Part shown: positions 19,632-28,654 of the stretch, in pieces
Numbering within the stretch: the first letter of the stretch is position 1
Layout: each line of letters opens with the position of its first letter
Assembly (NCBI GenBank): GCA_014621425.1
Contig: JAANBB010000478.1
Location: 1 to 28,654, forward strand
Direction: 5' to 3'
DNA length: 28,654 bases
Source of the DNA: Cylindrodendrum hubeiense
Lineage: Eukaryota > Ascomycota > Sordariomycetes > Hypocreales > Nectriaceae
Notes under the pieces: model-generated
The model's database searches: none
Seen by the model: the letters and a program-made list of their open reading frames with translations, nothing else
What the model was told of the DNA's origin: nothing
Made by a program: the position numbers and the translations under genes

Positions 19632-21980
19632 ATGGTCTTGGTTAATTTGCGGGGAACTTCCACCAACGATCAGCGGGATCCCATCGACCAAGATGATGAC
19701 CAATTCACCAAACCCGTAGCTCAACTTCACCGCGATGATTTGGATGCCGATGCAGCGGGGCTTGCGGCTATTAGGAAGACGCAGGCTTTCACCAGAAGAT
19801 ACGACTTTCGGACGGCTCTAGCGATGACGATCTGCATCAATGCGACCGTGAGAAGCATTTTGTCTACCGGTATGCTCTCAAAACTGATGGCACGGTAGTG
19901 GGAAGGCATTTCGTCGTCAATCCTTCAAGGGCTAGCCTTGGGAGGCCCTGTAGGATTGCTGTATAGATACATCCTCACCTGCATTGGCATGATTTGCATT
20001 GCCGCTACAGTAGCACAATTAACTAGATATTGTCCTCCAGTTGTCCATCCCCTTGTTTTGTTGGTGTGAGATTCACATTGCCACCAGCATATGGCTATCT
20101 TCAGGTGCCCAGTACAACTGGACTGCCGAGCTTTCACCACCCAAATGGCGGCCAATTCCGGTAATGTTAATCACTCCAGATCAATACCTCAAAACCCAAG
20201 ATATCCTGGCACACTTCTAGTCCTGGCTTGCGGGCCTACTTGCAGATGGTTACATCTGGATGGCCACTGTCACGTGCGCCGTGAGTATCACTATCCAGGT
20301 GCAAGCGTATGCCATTATCGGGCAACCGTCCCACGAAATGCGGAGATGACACACTTACTTAGTCAGTTACGTAATCTGTTGGATCGCGTACGGCACATTC
20401 GATCAAATGGTCTTAGTGCTCAATAGAGTGTGGATTCAAAGCTGATGATTGTATTGATCCTTGAGGGCCTCGGGCCCCTCTTTTCTATGAGGGGTTTTAT
20501 CTCTCAATCTCACACCCCTCTGACTAAGACTAGGATATCGATATATCAGGGAGTTGCAGGAATCCGGTCTCAATCTAACATAATCCTAAAGTCATTTCAC
20601 AGCAGAAAATCTGACCTTAGATGACGTGTTATATTCATGTTTTCGTCATGATCATCTATCCGATCATGAACTTGTTTGGAGTCAGGTTCTTTCATCATCT
20701 CAATATTTGGGGTATGAGCATTCTCAGATATATCATGGATTATTTCTGACGTCTCACATAGGAATTGGAACGCATATTGTTGGGCTTTTTTTAAGCATGA
20801 TCATCTTGCTTGTCATGACTAAGACAAATTTGATGCCTCCTTTTTCTTTTACCTTATTTTTCAACAGTTCCGGTTAGTCAAGGATGGGCATCCTATTTGC
20901 GTCGGCCCTACAGCATCAATTCTCGGCTTCGCTGGCATAGAAATAGCGGTCCACTATGCTAAAGAGATCCAACAAGTTCGAAAAAGCCTTCCTCGAGTGA
21001 GTACGTATCGCCTCAATTTCCAGTTCACCTTCCTTTGCCTGATACCTTTACAGTCATTTGAACAGTCACAGCCAATGACGTCTTACCCTTTCCATGGATC
21101 ATTGTCGTGATGTATTGCTCAGGCGACATTTCTGCTGTGGTACATGGTCTCATTGGATTGTTGAGCCCCATGACACAGGTTTGACTTATTCCCCCATAAA
21201 ATACTGATTGTCCAATTTGACGACTTGCAGATCTTTGTCAACAGTACTGGAAATATGGGTTTAAGTATCTTCCTCAACTCTCTAGCGACGCACAACGGCC
21301 TTGTCGGCGGGATGGCGGATCTGGGTTCCTGTTCTCGAACACTATGGGTCGTGACAAGAGATGACCGCTTTCCAGAGTCATACCGTCAAGCACACCCGAA
21401 GCTAGATGTGCCCGTCAAGTGTATCTTGAAATCTTGGGCACCAGTGCCGCTAGTTGGACTCATCTATATGGGGAATTCCACTGCGTTCTATTATATACTC
21501 GGCGGTGTCATGAGCCTCTATATGCCGTCCTGTACGCTTCTATTGGACTTCATTTGTTTCATGCTCGCAAGAAGAAACCTATTCAATATGGGCCATGGAA
21601 TATGGGTAAATGGCGGGTATTTGTCAACGCCTTTGCTTTCATTTGGATCGGCTTCATCTTGATCTTTATCCGCTTTCCCATCTACCCACCTGTTACAGCT
21701 GAAAACAGGTAAGTTGACTTCCCTTCAAGCCGTCACCTATAGCATTTTCCAAAAAGAACAAACCTGGATCGATCTTAAAAATTGTACTTAGGAACTATGC
21801 CGTTGTATTCTAGCAGCATTCATTGTTATTGGGCTTGTGTGGTATTCTGTACATCTGCGCGGCAGATTTGATGGCCCCGTGGTTGAAATTGAAGCCGATG
21901 AAGATATTTTTATCGATGCACAGGTGTTTAAGATGAGTTCAGTAGATGACAAAGCAGCCACCTGCTTGATCAAGGAGTAG
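19632..21980 (+). pseudogene. Decayed APC-superfamily permease (choline/GABA permease type)
   Basis: Blocks in family order show a fungal amino-acid/choline-type transporter. An acidic N-terminus is followed by WEGISSS and GGPVGLLYRYIL (19900-19990), a GAQYNWTAELSPPKW block (about 20104-20150), WMATVTCAVSITIQVQAYAI (about 20260-20315), ILEGLGPLFS (about 20455-20485), GFAGIEIAVHYAKEIQ (about 20925-20975), DISAVVHGLIGLLSPMTQ, an intron-like gap at 21179-21230, then IFVNSTGNMGLSIF, RDDRFPESYRQAHPKLDVPV and GLIYMGNSTAFYYIL (21225-21500). After a one-base frame change the remainder reads YGPWNMGKWRVFVNAFAFIW and PPVTAEN (to 21712), then a last exon to the TAG at 21978-21980. An in-frame TAG at 19896, further stops (such as within 20340-20360) and at least two late frameshifts (about 21500-21545 and 21810) mean it cannot make a full transporter. 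The substrate cannot be told. Confidence 0.82.
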
Positions 21981-23160
21981 TTGAATGAGGGGATGATTTC
22001 TGGTCCAGATGTATTTCCATGATAGCTTTCGTGATACATTCCAACTTCCCTCATGACTTATCTTCAATAGTAATAAGCATCACTACCATGGCTTTAACTA
22101 CCGAATACCCCACAATCCATTCAACGAGGCTAAGAAGAGGCAGTATACTCTTATGCGGGGACTTGAGTATCAGAATACTAAGTGCGCCCCTGCTACTTCA
22201 AGCGCAAACCAAGGTGCCATCATGCCCCACGTGCCCCCTGACTGCAAGCATACTGAAGTCGAAATTCGATGCAAATCGAAATATTTACATATAGAAGCAT
22301 CTTGCAAGTTTGACCTCAATACTCTGATAAATCCACCAGACGGAATAATATAGCAGAGACTCTTTACAACACGGGTAAATAGATGGAGCCCGCGGCCCCA
22401 TCGTCGGATCCCGCACTCTCCAATCCGGAACCCGCGGCCTCCGCGTATCTCGTCCACTTATCCTAAAAGGGGATACATCTCTTTGTATTAAGTGGAAAAT
22501 TATTACACAGGTAGATGCTCCGTATTTCATCCAGCTTCCATCCAATACGGACCTAAGGATCGCAACGCGCAGGAAGTCAACACCATGGCCGTCGTGCCTG
22601 GCTCGTCGCGGTGGTGTGCGCTTATGTTGCAGGTTAGAATGCGGGGAGACATCTTCAAGTAGATACAAATTCGACACCTGGGCACGCATCTAATGAGAAA
22701 ATTGAAGTCCCAACCGTATTTTGGTGTAAACTTCGTATCCTCCGATCCGATGCCTTGCGTTTTAAAGTTATAATAGTCCTACTAAAATAAGAGTGTAGAG
22801 GATCTAAATCATAATATCCAAACGACTACAATCTTCCAGCCTTGGCTTCCAATCTCGTTAGTCAATACGCCAACGATGCTATGAAACACATGGACGTTCA
22901 TAAACACCCATTGCGCTTTGTTATTGGTTTCAATTTTCGCCACACGGATACTCTCAAATTACTTCAAGCAAGGACTACATCTTGCCCCAGACCCGTGGTT
23001 GCGCAAAATATCTTCCATGCCAAGTATCGATAACCTCCTTGAGCTCCCTTTGAGATAGACAGCGAAAATACTTGCCTATGTAAGCTGGCTGCCTCATTAT
23101 CAGCGTCTAGTTCCATCTGGGGCTCTGCCCAGCCTCTTGTAGGCGCCCAAAGATCTTAAT
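21981..23160. other. Intergenic region upstream of the GH88 remnant
   Basis: About 1.2 kb with only short frames. Two CCCGCGGCC blocks (22389-22397 and 22431-22439) flank a GC-rich stretch with a TCCGGA palindrome (22424-22429). A short frame at 22842-23033 (HPLRFVIGFNF..TDTLKLLQART) could be a worn piece of the GH88 N-terminal region, but the similarity is too weak to annotate as such. Confidence 0.45.
22389..22439. promoter_or_regulatory. Paired CCGCGG palindromes, possible Zn2Cys6 factor sites
   Basis: CCGCGG palindromes at 22390-22395 and 22432-22437 lie 42 bp apart, with TCCGGA between them. Inverted or everted CGG triplets are the classic targets of fungal Zn2Cys6 regulators. They sit about 0.7 kb upstream of the recognisable GH88 remnant, so they may be relic control sites. 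No binding factor is identified. Confidence 0.3.
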
Positions 23161-24045
23161 TGAGGCTTGATCATCATCATCGACAGCTTCACCAACCTGG
23201 ACCTGCTATACTACGCTGCCGATACTGTCCCAACTGGCGCAACCTCTACGAAAAAGCCACCTCACACACAGACATGCTGCTTCGGTCGCACTTCCGTGAG
23301 GGGAAGCCAAGGACATGGCGCAAGGACTGATACGCAGGGACGAGGTGATCTACAGGCTACGTTGCTAACATTGACTCCCGGAACGGCGAACCCAAGGCTC
23401 GCCTGACGCACTAGGGCTACGCAGATGAGTTGACATTGGCACGTGGTCAGTCGTGGGGCATTCTGGGCTACGTCCAGAGATATACGGTTTCAAAGGACGA
23501 AGCCTCCCTGTGGGCGGCCTACGATATGAGCATGCCGTTGGCAGTGGCGGTGCTTGCCAAGGAGTCGCGCAACGGGTTTGCAGGATCCTCGATAGGCTCA
23601 TCAAAGTCCCCCAGTGGCTTCCCTTGGCCACACGCTCAAGCACTATCTCTAGGAGGTGAAAAACATGTACTCGGTCAGACGTCTCAGGGACTGGCTGCAC
23701 TGGGCCAAGACATGCTTGTTAGGCGATACCACGGCGCGGTTGTGGTCATCATGCGCGAGTTGCTGAGCCTCGTGCAGTCACTTGAGGAAACCCACCAGGC
23801 CGGGAGAGCCACTAACGCCATTGAGATCCTGGATGAGATGTTCTAGGCTTTCGACGACATCGGGGATGGCCAATCGCAACCAGTACTCCAGAAAGGGGTA
23901 CGCCAATCATGGGCTAGTAAATGGTGACTATCTAGCTAGGTTCGGGGATACGTTGCTCCGTATGGGTGTCTTAAAGAATAAATTATCACTTTTGCAGTTA
24001 CTCACTTTTCTTATCGTTTGCGTTGAGGAGAACTGGAATGCTTAA
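23161..24045 (+). pseudogene. Decayed GH88 unsaturated glucuronyl hydrolase
   Basis: GH88 enzymes hydrate the unsaturated uronic acid left on oligosaccharides by polysaccharide lyases. Recognisable blocks: IIIIDSFTNLDLLYYAA (23167-23220, with the family's conserved Asp region); after a frame change, NLYEKATSHTDMLLRSHFRE; then NIDSRNGEPKARLTH*GYADE and ARGQSWGILGYVQRYTVSKD (to about 23515); LAALGQDMLVRRYHGAVVVI (about 23690-23750); and, in another frame, NRNQYSRKGYANHGLVNGDY and FGDTLLRMGV (about 23870-23970). In-frame stops stand at 23328, 23346 and 23412, the last at a conserved Gln position (CAG to TAG). The block that should lie between YTVSKD and LAALGQ is present but on the opposite strand (about 23520-23672). 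The N-terminal third is missing or unrecognisable. The gene cannot be functional. Confidence 0.85.
23520..23672 (-). other. Inverted internal segment of the GH88 remnant
   Basis: Read on the minus strand, this stretch encodes the missing middle of GH88: HLLEIVLERVAKGSHW, then after a frameshift at a run of five G, DEPIEDPANPLRDS and ATANGMLIS. The last motif should directly precede LSQALAGLG-like sequence, which is what resumes on the + strand after about 23672. Both flanks share one reading frame, as expected for an inversion that keeps length. Breakpoints are accurate to about 10 bp. Confidence 0.8.
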
Positions 24046-24602
24046 ATCAAGCCATCGCCCAAAGCAGTCTTGGTTTTTGTCAAAACGCCACAATTTTCCG
24101 CTAGCGTACTTCCCTTGACTAAGACAGCCCCAATTACTCTTTTCACTATCGCAAGCGTTAGGATCGGCTCGATCTAGATCACAAGATTGCCCCCCGGTGT
24201 AAGCTCCACGAGTTGTAGTATTTATCTAAACCTGGAATTGTCTGTATGGACCATACTATCTCAATGAGCCTTTGGGATAAGATTCGCTACGGGTCTTAAG
24301 CTTGGAATTCGTTCAGGTGGTAACGTGACTGGACTGTACTATTGATCAACAAACGGTTCCGGTCCTGAAGTCTGGAACTGTATAATGTAGGCGTGTGGGT
24401 GGAAAGTGTTTAAAGCTTGAGGATGGGTAATTAGTGAAGTTCCCGCATGAGTTCATTTTCGCCACTTGGATGTAGTAGTCTTTCCCCTAACAAACTTTGT
24501 TGGCCATGGTATAAATATTTGCAGCCCCCTTTGGAGAAACCTAACCTTATGAACCGTCGAAAATAACCCGTGCCGCACCTGCTGGGCCTTCACTGCACAG
24601 TC
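24046..24602. other. Promoter region of the rhodopsin-like gene
   Basis: About 560 bp with no coding frame. A clear TATA box (TATAAATA, 24510-24517) lies 93 bp upstream of the ATG at 24603. The intervening leader contains one upstream ATG (24549), whose short frame does not join the gene. Confidence 0.6.
24510..24517 (+). promoter_or_regulatory. TATA box of the rhodopsin-like gene
   Basis: TATAAATA, 93 bp upstream of the chosen start codon at 24603, in otherwise non-coding sequence. Confidence 0.6.
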
Positions 24603-26007
24603 ATGGACCATTTAACAGTCGAATCATTCATCTACTATGGAATCAGCCTATGTCTTGTCATCTTTCGAATATTTTGTCGGGCAAGCCGAGTCGGAATCCG
24701 GAACCTCGAGTTCGATGACTACCTTATGCTCTTTGCCATAATCCCATACACTGTGGATACATGCCTGTCTTACTTTATCAGCGTGAGCTTTAATGGGCTT
24801 ACCAACAGCGGCATGTCCGACAAGGAACGTGCCTCCCTGTCGCCAGACAGTGAAGAATACCGAATGAGGTGAGATCTAAACATGAATTCAACTTCATGCA
24901 AGCCTAATTTTGTTAACTTCAACAGAGTCGACGGCTCGAAATCACAGCTTATCTTATGGCCAATGTGGATGACGGTAATGTGGATGATCAAGGCTTCGAT
25001 GTGTGCTTTTTACTCCCGATTGACGGTATGACCCACGTCAACGAAACAGACTAAACGCGACTAATCGACTATTTCAGGCGGGGATTCAACAATATAAAAT
25101 ACAAATATATGTTGGATACGGTTTAATCGCTACGACCTACCTCGGCTGTATGGGCTGCATTTTCTTTAGCTGTTGGCCTCTGCATAAACTCTGGCAGATC
25201 AATCCAAACCCAGGGAGTGAGTGGCCCGTCCTAAGAGAAGTCTCATCTCTTTAATTTATCTACAACAAGCTAATAACTTTATGTGACAAGACACTTGCCA
25301 TCCCGACGTCAGTCGCGTTGATTCCTGGGTCGCGATGGCTTGTGACGTTGTCACCTCCATTTACCTGCTTCTGATCCCACTACCTCTGTTACTGAAGGCG
25401 AAGCTTCCCAAGTCGAAAAAGATCAGTCTTATGATTATCTTTTCGGGTGCAATTTTCGTCATCGTGGCTAGCGTCCTTAGCTTCGTCCTCACTGTTCAGG
25501 TAAAAACCATCGGGCTCAGCTCGTTCATGATCTATTCATATTAACGCCCTGATATAGAGCGATAAGAATAATAGGGTTAGTTCTGGGAGGCTATCTGCTG
25601 CTTGGGGCGTTCGAGAGATATTTGTTGCCTTCACCACGACTAATCTCCCCATGGTTTGGGGCTGGATACGACCGAAACTGCGACCATGCTTCGGAAATAT
25701 GCTCTCCACCTCTGCTAGGTCTCAGTTGGGTACTGGCGGTAATACAGGCAGCGCTGCCGTAAGAAACATGAGTGAGGCCAATGAGGCCAACTGGTCCAGA
25801 AGGCCAACTAAATCTACGACTCAGATTGAGGGGACTAGGACTAGGAGTGATATGATGGCCCATGAAGGTGCCAGCTCAGATCAGATTTTGCCTGCAACCT
25901 TCTCACATATGGATGAAATCAAGAAGGAGGTGGAATTCAGAGTGTCAATTGCAGACGCCCAAATACTAGAGCAGGGTCATGAAAATAAGCCACATGAGGC
26001 GGTGTAA
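24603..26007 (+). CDS. Fungal rhodopsin-like seven-helix membrane protein
   Basis: Five exons (24603-24868, 24926-25025, 25078-25216, 25291-25499, 25558-26007) give 387 residues. The introns are 57, 52, 74 and 58 nt, and the phases join cleanly. Seven hydrophobic segments are visible, beginning FIYYGISLCLVIFRIFCRA and then LMLFAIIPYTVDTCLSYFIS. Hallmarks of the large fungal 'rhodopsin domain' integral membrane family are present in order: FDDYLM in helix 2, LTNSGMSDKERASLSPDSEE in the loop, SKSQLILWPMWM, AFYSRLT, WQINPNPGNTCHPDVS, a helix ending IPLPLLLKAKLPKSKK, and AAWGVREIFVAFTTTNLPM. About 110 residues of polar, disordered tail follow. These proteins lack a retinal-binding proof and their ligand is unknown; some members carry an extracellular CFEM domain, absent here. 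No disruption was seen, unlike in the two remnants to its left. Confidence 0.88.
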
Positions 26008-27154
26008 CTCATGGTGTTATTATTCCGAACGAGGTACCTGCAGTAGAAGTAGTAATATCACATCTAGTGATAAGGATCTTATGATAGAAACTCTTGCTTT
26101 CTCGCTAAAGAGAATACCTGCAGTGATCAAAGGCCGATTCAATCACAAAATGGTGGAGATACCGGGGACAAGAGCAATTTATTACCGAAACTAGTTAGTG
26201 GTAGATTGGGTATGATAGGTACTGATGGGGAGTTAGTTTCGGAGGTTAAAAGGAGCTAACTACTACTCAAGTGATGTGGATCATTGGTTCTCAATACTGC
26301 AACAATGAGAATAACTTTCAGATCACTCACTGTACCGATCTTGTTGCAGTTGCGATGAACATTTGTGGTGGCACGAATACAATGGAAATTGAATCAAGCG
26401 ATGTATGGGATCAGATTTTACTTGCCTCATGAGGAATTTCCAAGTTCAATTTCGGAGTCGAATGGCCAAGCTCGTCCAGAATAGATGAAAGACACAGATT
26501 CGAAGAATCCGCTCAGGGACAACGAAATGTCTAGGGTTGAGAATTCATACTTTCAATTCTTTTTGGAAACCTGGAAGAACTTCACGCCTGTGGTCTCTAT
26601 TGTCGGCTTTGCTAACAGGTTGCAGGTATCAACTGGGTGTAGGCGGATTAAGAAGAGTGGAGTGTTTGAGATATAGTATGGAGGCAGGCCATAACTGATT
26701 GTGTAGTAATAAGATTGTACTAGTACAGTATGTAAAGGTGTAAGGACAAAATTCCTCGCATTTTACAAGCATTTTTGGGAGTTGGCACGCAGAATGTGGC
26801 CCATCATAAAAAGGTCGCTGCCAGAATAGGACTTACGCGTCAGACAAAATTGTCACCATCGAGAATCCACAAATGAAGCTAACCATATCAACAAACAACA
26901 ACGAAGGAAAACAGCTAGTCCTTCTTCGGAATTCTATGGTCTAGAGCAAACTTTCTAGCGGAAAGACGGGTTTAAGCCAGAAAGGGTTACTTCGGCTACG
27001 GCATCACAGCGTTTTGCGATTGCTTCATCTAACCTCATTGGGTGCGTCTAAGACATTATTGGTGCGACCTGAGAAACGTGGTCGACGGGATTCCCACCTC
27101 TTCCGCTGCCGTCCGCTTTCCCATTTTTCTCCCGTCAAACACACTGCCGCGGAA
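26008..27154. other. Intergenic region, no gene seen
   Basis: About 1.15 kb between two + strand genes. All frames are under 75 codons except the 5' extension of the SET gene frame (27014-27154), which has no ATG before 27155. A weak TATA-like 'cataaaaagg' lies at about 26806. Nothing else was recognised. Confidence 0.5.
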
Positions 27155-28307
27155 ATGGAGTCCTGTTACGAGATTGCTGCAAATAAGCCGACTAGCAAAA
27201 GGTCAGAGGCTCACAACGACACTAACGCCCAGGATGCCGACTCTTACCTTCATCCGCACCTAGTTCCCGACCAAGATCCGTGCAAAGGCAGACTTTTGCG
27301 TCTGTCTGCGCCAGTTTCAGCAGGCACAGTACTCCTTGTGGATGCCCCATACGCTGTCATCCCGGCCGTGGAGTCGCCGAGCAGCGATGACCTCATCTGT
27401 AGCAATCTCGTCTGCTCACGACGCGTAAGACAGGATGGAAAAGGATCACGCTGCCTCAGAAATTGCATTCACGACGTCATCTGGTGTAATGACGCTTGTC
27501 GAACTGCAGACTGCGCACGACATGAGTTTGAGTGCCAGTGGCTAAAGCGCCACGGAGAGACCATCCGGCGCGAGGAAGGCGAGTACAACTTTGTCACGCT
27601 GTGGCATGTCGTTCGTTTACTTGCGGCACGAGACTTGGAACTGCATAGGGCTGCTTCAAAAACAAGTCGCCAATATGCTTGGGAAAGTGATTTCAAGCGC
27701 GGCTGGGCTTCTGTCGACATGTGTTGCGCGTACCTTGATTCATGGCCCGAAGCGCAGATCAACCACTGGAAGAAATTGGCCGAGACATACCTCAGCGATG
27801 CATCAGTGTTACCGTGCCTGCTGACCGCCGACGAAATGCTATCACTCATATGCAAGGAAGAAACCAACACGTTTGGTCTCTATCCAAAGCTTACGGGACC
27901 TCTGTATATGATTGACCGGCCCATGCCTAGAGGGGAATGTTATGGATTGGGAATATATCCCAGGGCTGCAATGTTTAATCATTCTTGTGTGCCAAATGTA
28001 AGTCACGCCAGACAAAATCAAGGCCTCGCCACTGCCACTTCGATATTGGATTGACATTTTTTACGTGTAGGTCACACACAAGCCAAACACCCAGGCACGA
28101 ATGGTTTACACTGCAGCGCGCGACATTGTCCAGGGTGAAGAGTGTTGCATTACTTACTTTGACCTAACTGCCCATGAGGACCTGAGCAGCAGGCAGAAGT
28201 TAGTACAGAGCCAGTTTGAGTTTTCATGTACCTGCGAGCGATGTCTTGAAGAAGAAGCTCAGGAAAATTTAGACGGCATAGAGTTGTTACCCTTTGGTCC
28301 ATTTTAG
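27155..28307 (+). CDS. MYND-type zinc finger/SET-domain protein (SMYD-like)
   Basis: Two exons, 27155-27997 and 28071-28307, with a 73-nt intron (gtaagt...gtgtag), give 359 residues. The start is the first ATG of the open frame (gaaATGG). The N-terminal half of a split SET domain (CKGRLLRLSAPVSAGTVLLV, 43-62) is followed by a MYND-like Cys/His cluster (C82, C87, C100, C104, C111, C115, C120, H123, C127). The SET core has the cofactor-binding NHSCVPN (275-281) just before the intron, then GEECCITYFD (303-312), and a post-SET motif FSCTCERC (C334, C336, C339). This is the SMYD arrangement, so the protein is probably an S-adenosylmethionine-dependent protein-lysine methyltransferase; the target is unknown. 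The TPR-like C-terminal domain of animal SMYD proteins is absent: the chain ends 20 residues after the post-SET cysteines. Confidence 0.9.
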
Positions 28308-28654
28308 AATATGTAATACTACGAGGCCAACAGTATGAAGAAATGGACCTACTGATTTCAATATACTATTGCATACATTGAATCAACGCAACACATAAAA
28401 CAGGGTCATGGCTACCTTGAAGTGCTTTGTCTATTTTTATCTATATCTAAGCCTGCGATTATTTGAAGATAGCAAGATTTGCTGGTACATTGGTCGTCCA
28501 TTTGTCCGGAGCCCGCGTTGAACTTTTCAAACTCTCTGAAATGCTCCATTGGAAAATTGGAAGCCTGGAACTCTCAGTCAGCACTAACTGAGGTTAATTC
28601 CTACACGGACATAGACGCGTCATGGCCCGCTCTACACCGAGGCGGAGTCCCCAC
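28308..28654. other. 3' flank, no gene seen
   Basis: The last 347 bp holds the 3' untranslated region of the SET gene and then unassigned sequence. An ATG at 28622 opens a frame that reaches the window edge after eleven codons, too short to judge. Confidence 0.4.

Noticed and set aside
23430..23846. 138-codon + strand frame as an intact small gene
   Set aside because: Its two ends are GH88 blocks, but its middle reads the antisense of another GH88 block; it is part of the broken gene, not a new protein.
19632..24045. Repeat-induced point mutation (RIP) as the cause of decay
   Set aside because: One CAG-to-TAG change is seen, but the region is not strikingly AT-rich, many defects are indels and an inversion, and no duplicate copy is present in the window.
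1..28654. tRNA genes, rRNA, CRISPR arrays, intact transposons
   Set aside because: No T-loop/acceptor pairing, no regularly spaced short repeats with unique spacers, and no transposase, reverse transcriptase or long terminal repeats were recognised on either strand.

Overview
This window looks like accessory DNA from a filamentous ascomycete (Pezizomycotina, probably a hypocrealean; the order is a guess). The evidence is many short introns (about 50-75 nt, GT...AG, often with a CTAAC/CTGAC-like branch site), fungal-restricted families (DUF6601, DUF3176, fungal rhodopsin-like membrane proteins, an NB-ARC/TPR STAND receptor) and no bacterial-type operons. All functions are inferred by reading translations; no database search was run.

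Layout. 1-2063 (-): the 5' part of a long, basic, disordered protein that runs off the left edge. 2064-3006: divergent intergenic region with a 38-bp minisatellite. 3007-6958 (+): a 1297-residue ankyrin-repeat protein with a coiled-coil tail (one intron). 7795-8880 (-): a DUF6601-type membrane protein. 9326-13182 (+): a seven-exon NLR-like protein (alpha/beta hydrolase, NB-ARC, TPR), divergent from the DUF6601 gene. About 14636-16584 (+): a broken DUF3176 membrane-protein gene. 17522-19083 (-): a four-exon FAD-dependent monooxygenase. 19632-21980 (+): a decayed APC-superfamily permease. 23161-24045 (+): a decayed GH88 unsaturated glucuronyl hydrolase with an apparent internal inversion of about 150 bp. 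24603-26007 (+): a five-exon rhodopsin-like seven-helix membrane protein. 27155-28307 (+): a two-exon MYND/SET-domain protein.

How the parts may relate. The left half carries repeat-built proteins of the kinds fungi use for non-self recognition and programmed cell death (ankyrin protein, hydrolase-NB-ARC-TPR receptor). The receptor shares a 445-bp divergent promoter with a membrane protein of unknown function, an arrangement seen in known fungal allorecognition pairs; this is the best candidate here for an undescribed two-gene module, but it is an inference from layout only. The right half (14.6-24.0 kb) is a graveyard: three genes on the + strand are broken by stops and frameshifts, while the monooxygenase, the rhodopsin-like gene and the SET gene are intact. 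The permease and GH88 remnants lie next to each other and may once have formed a small catabolic cluster.
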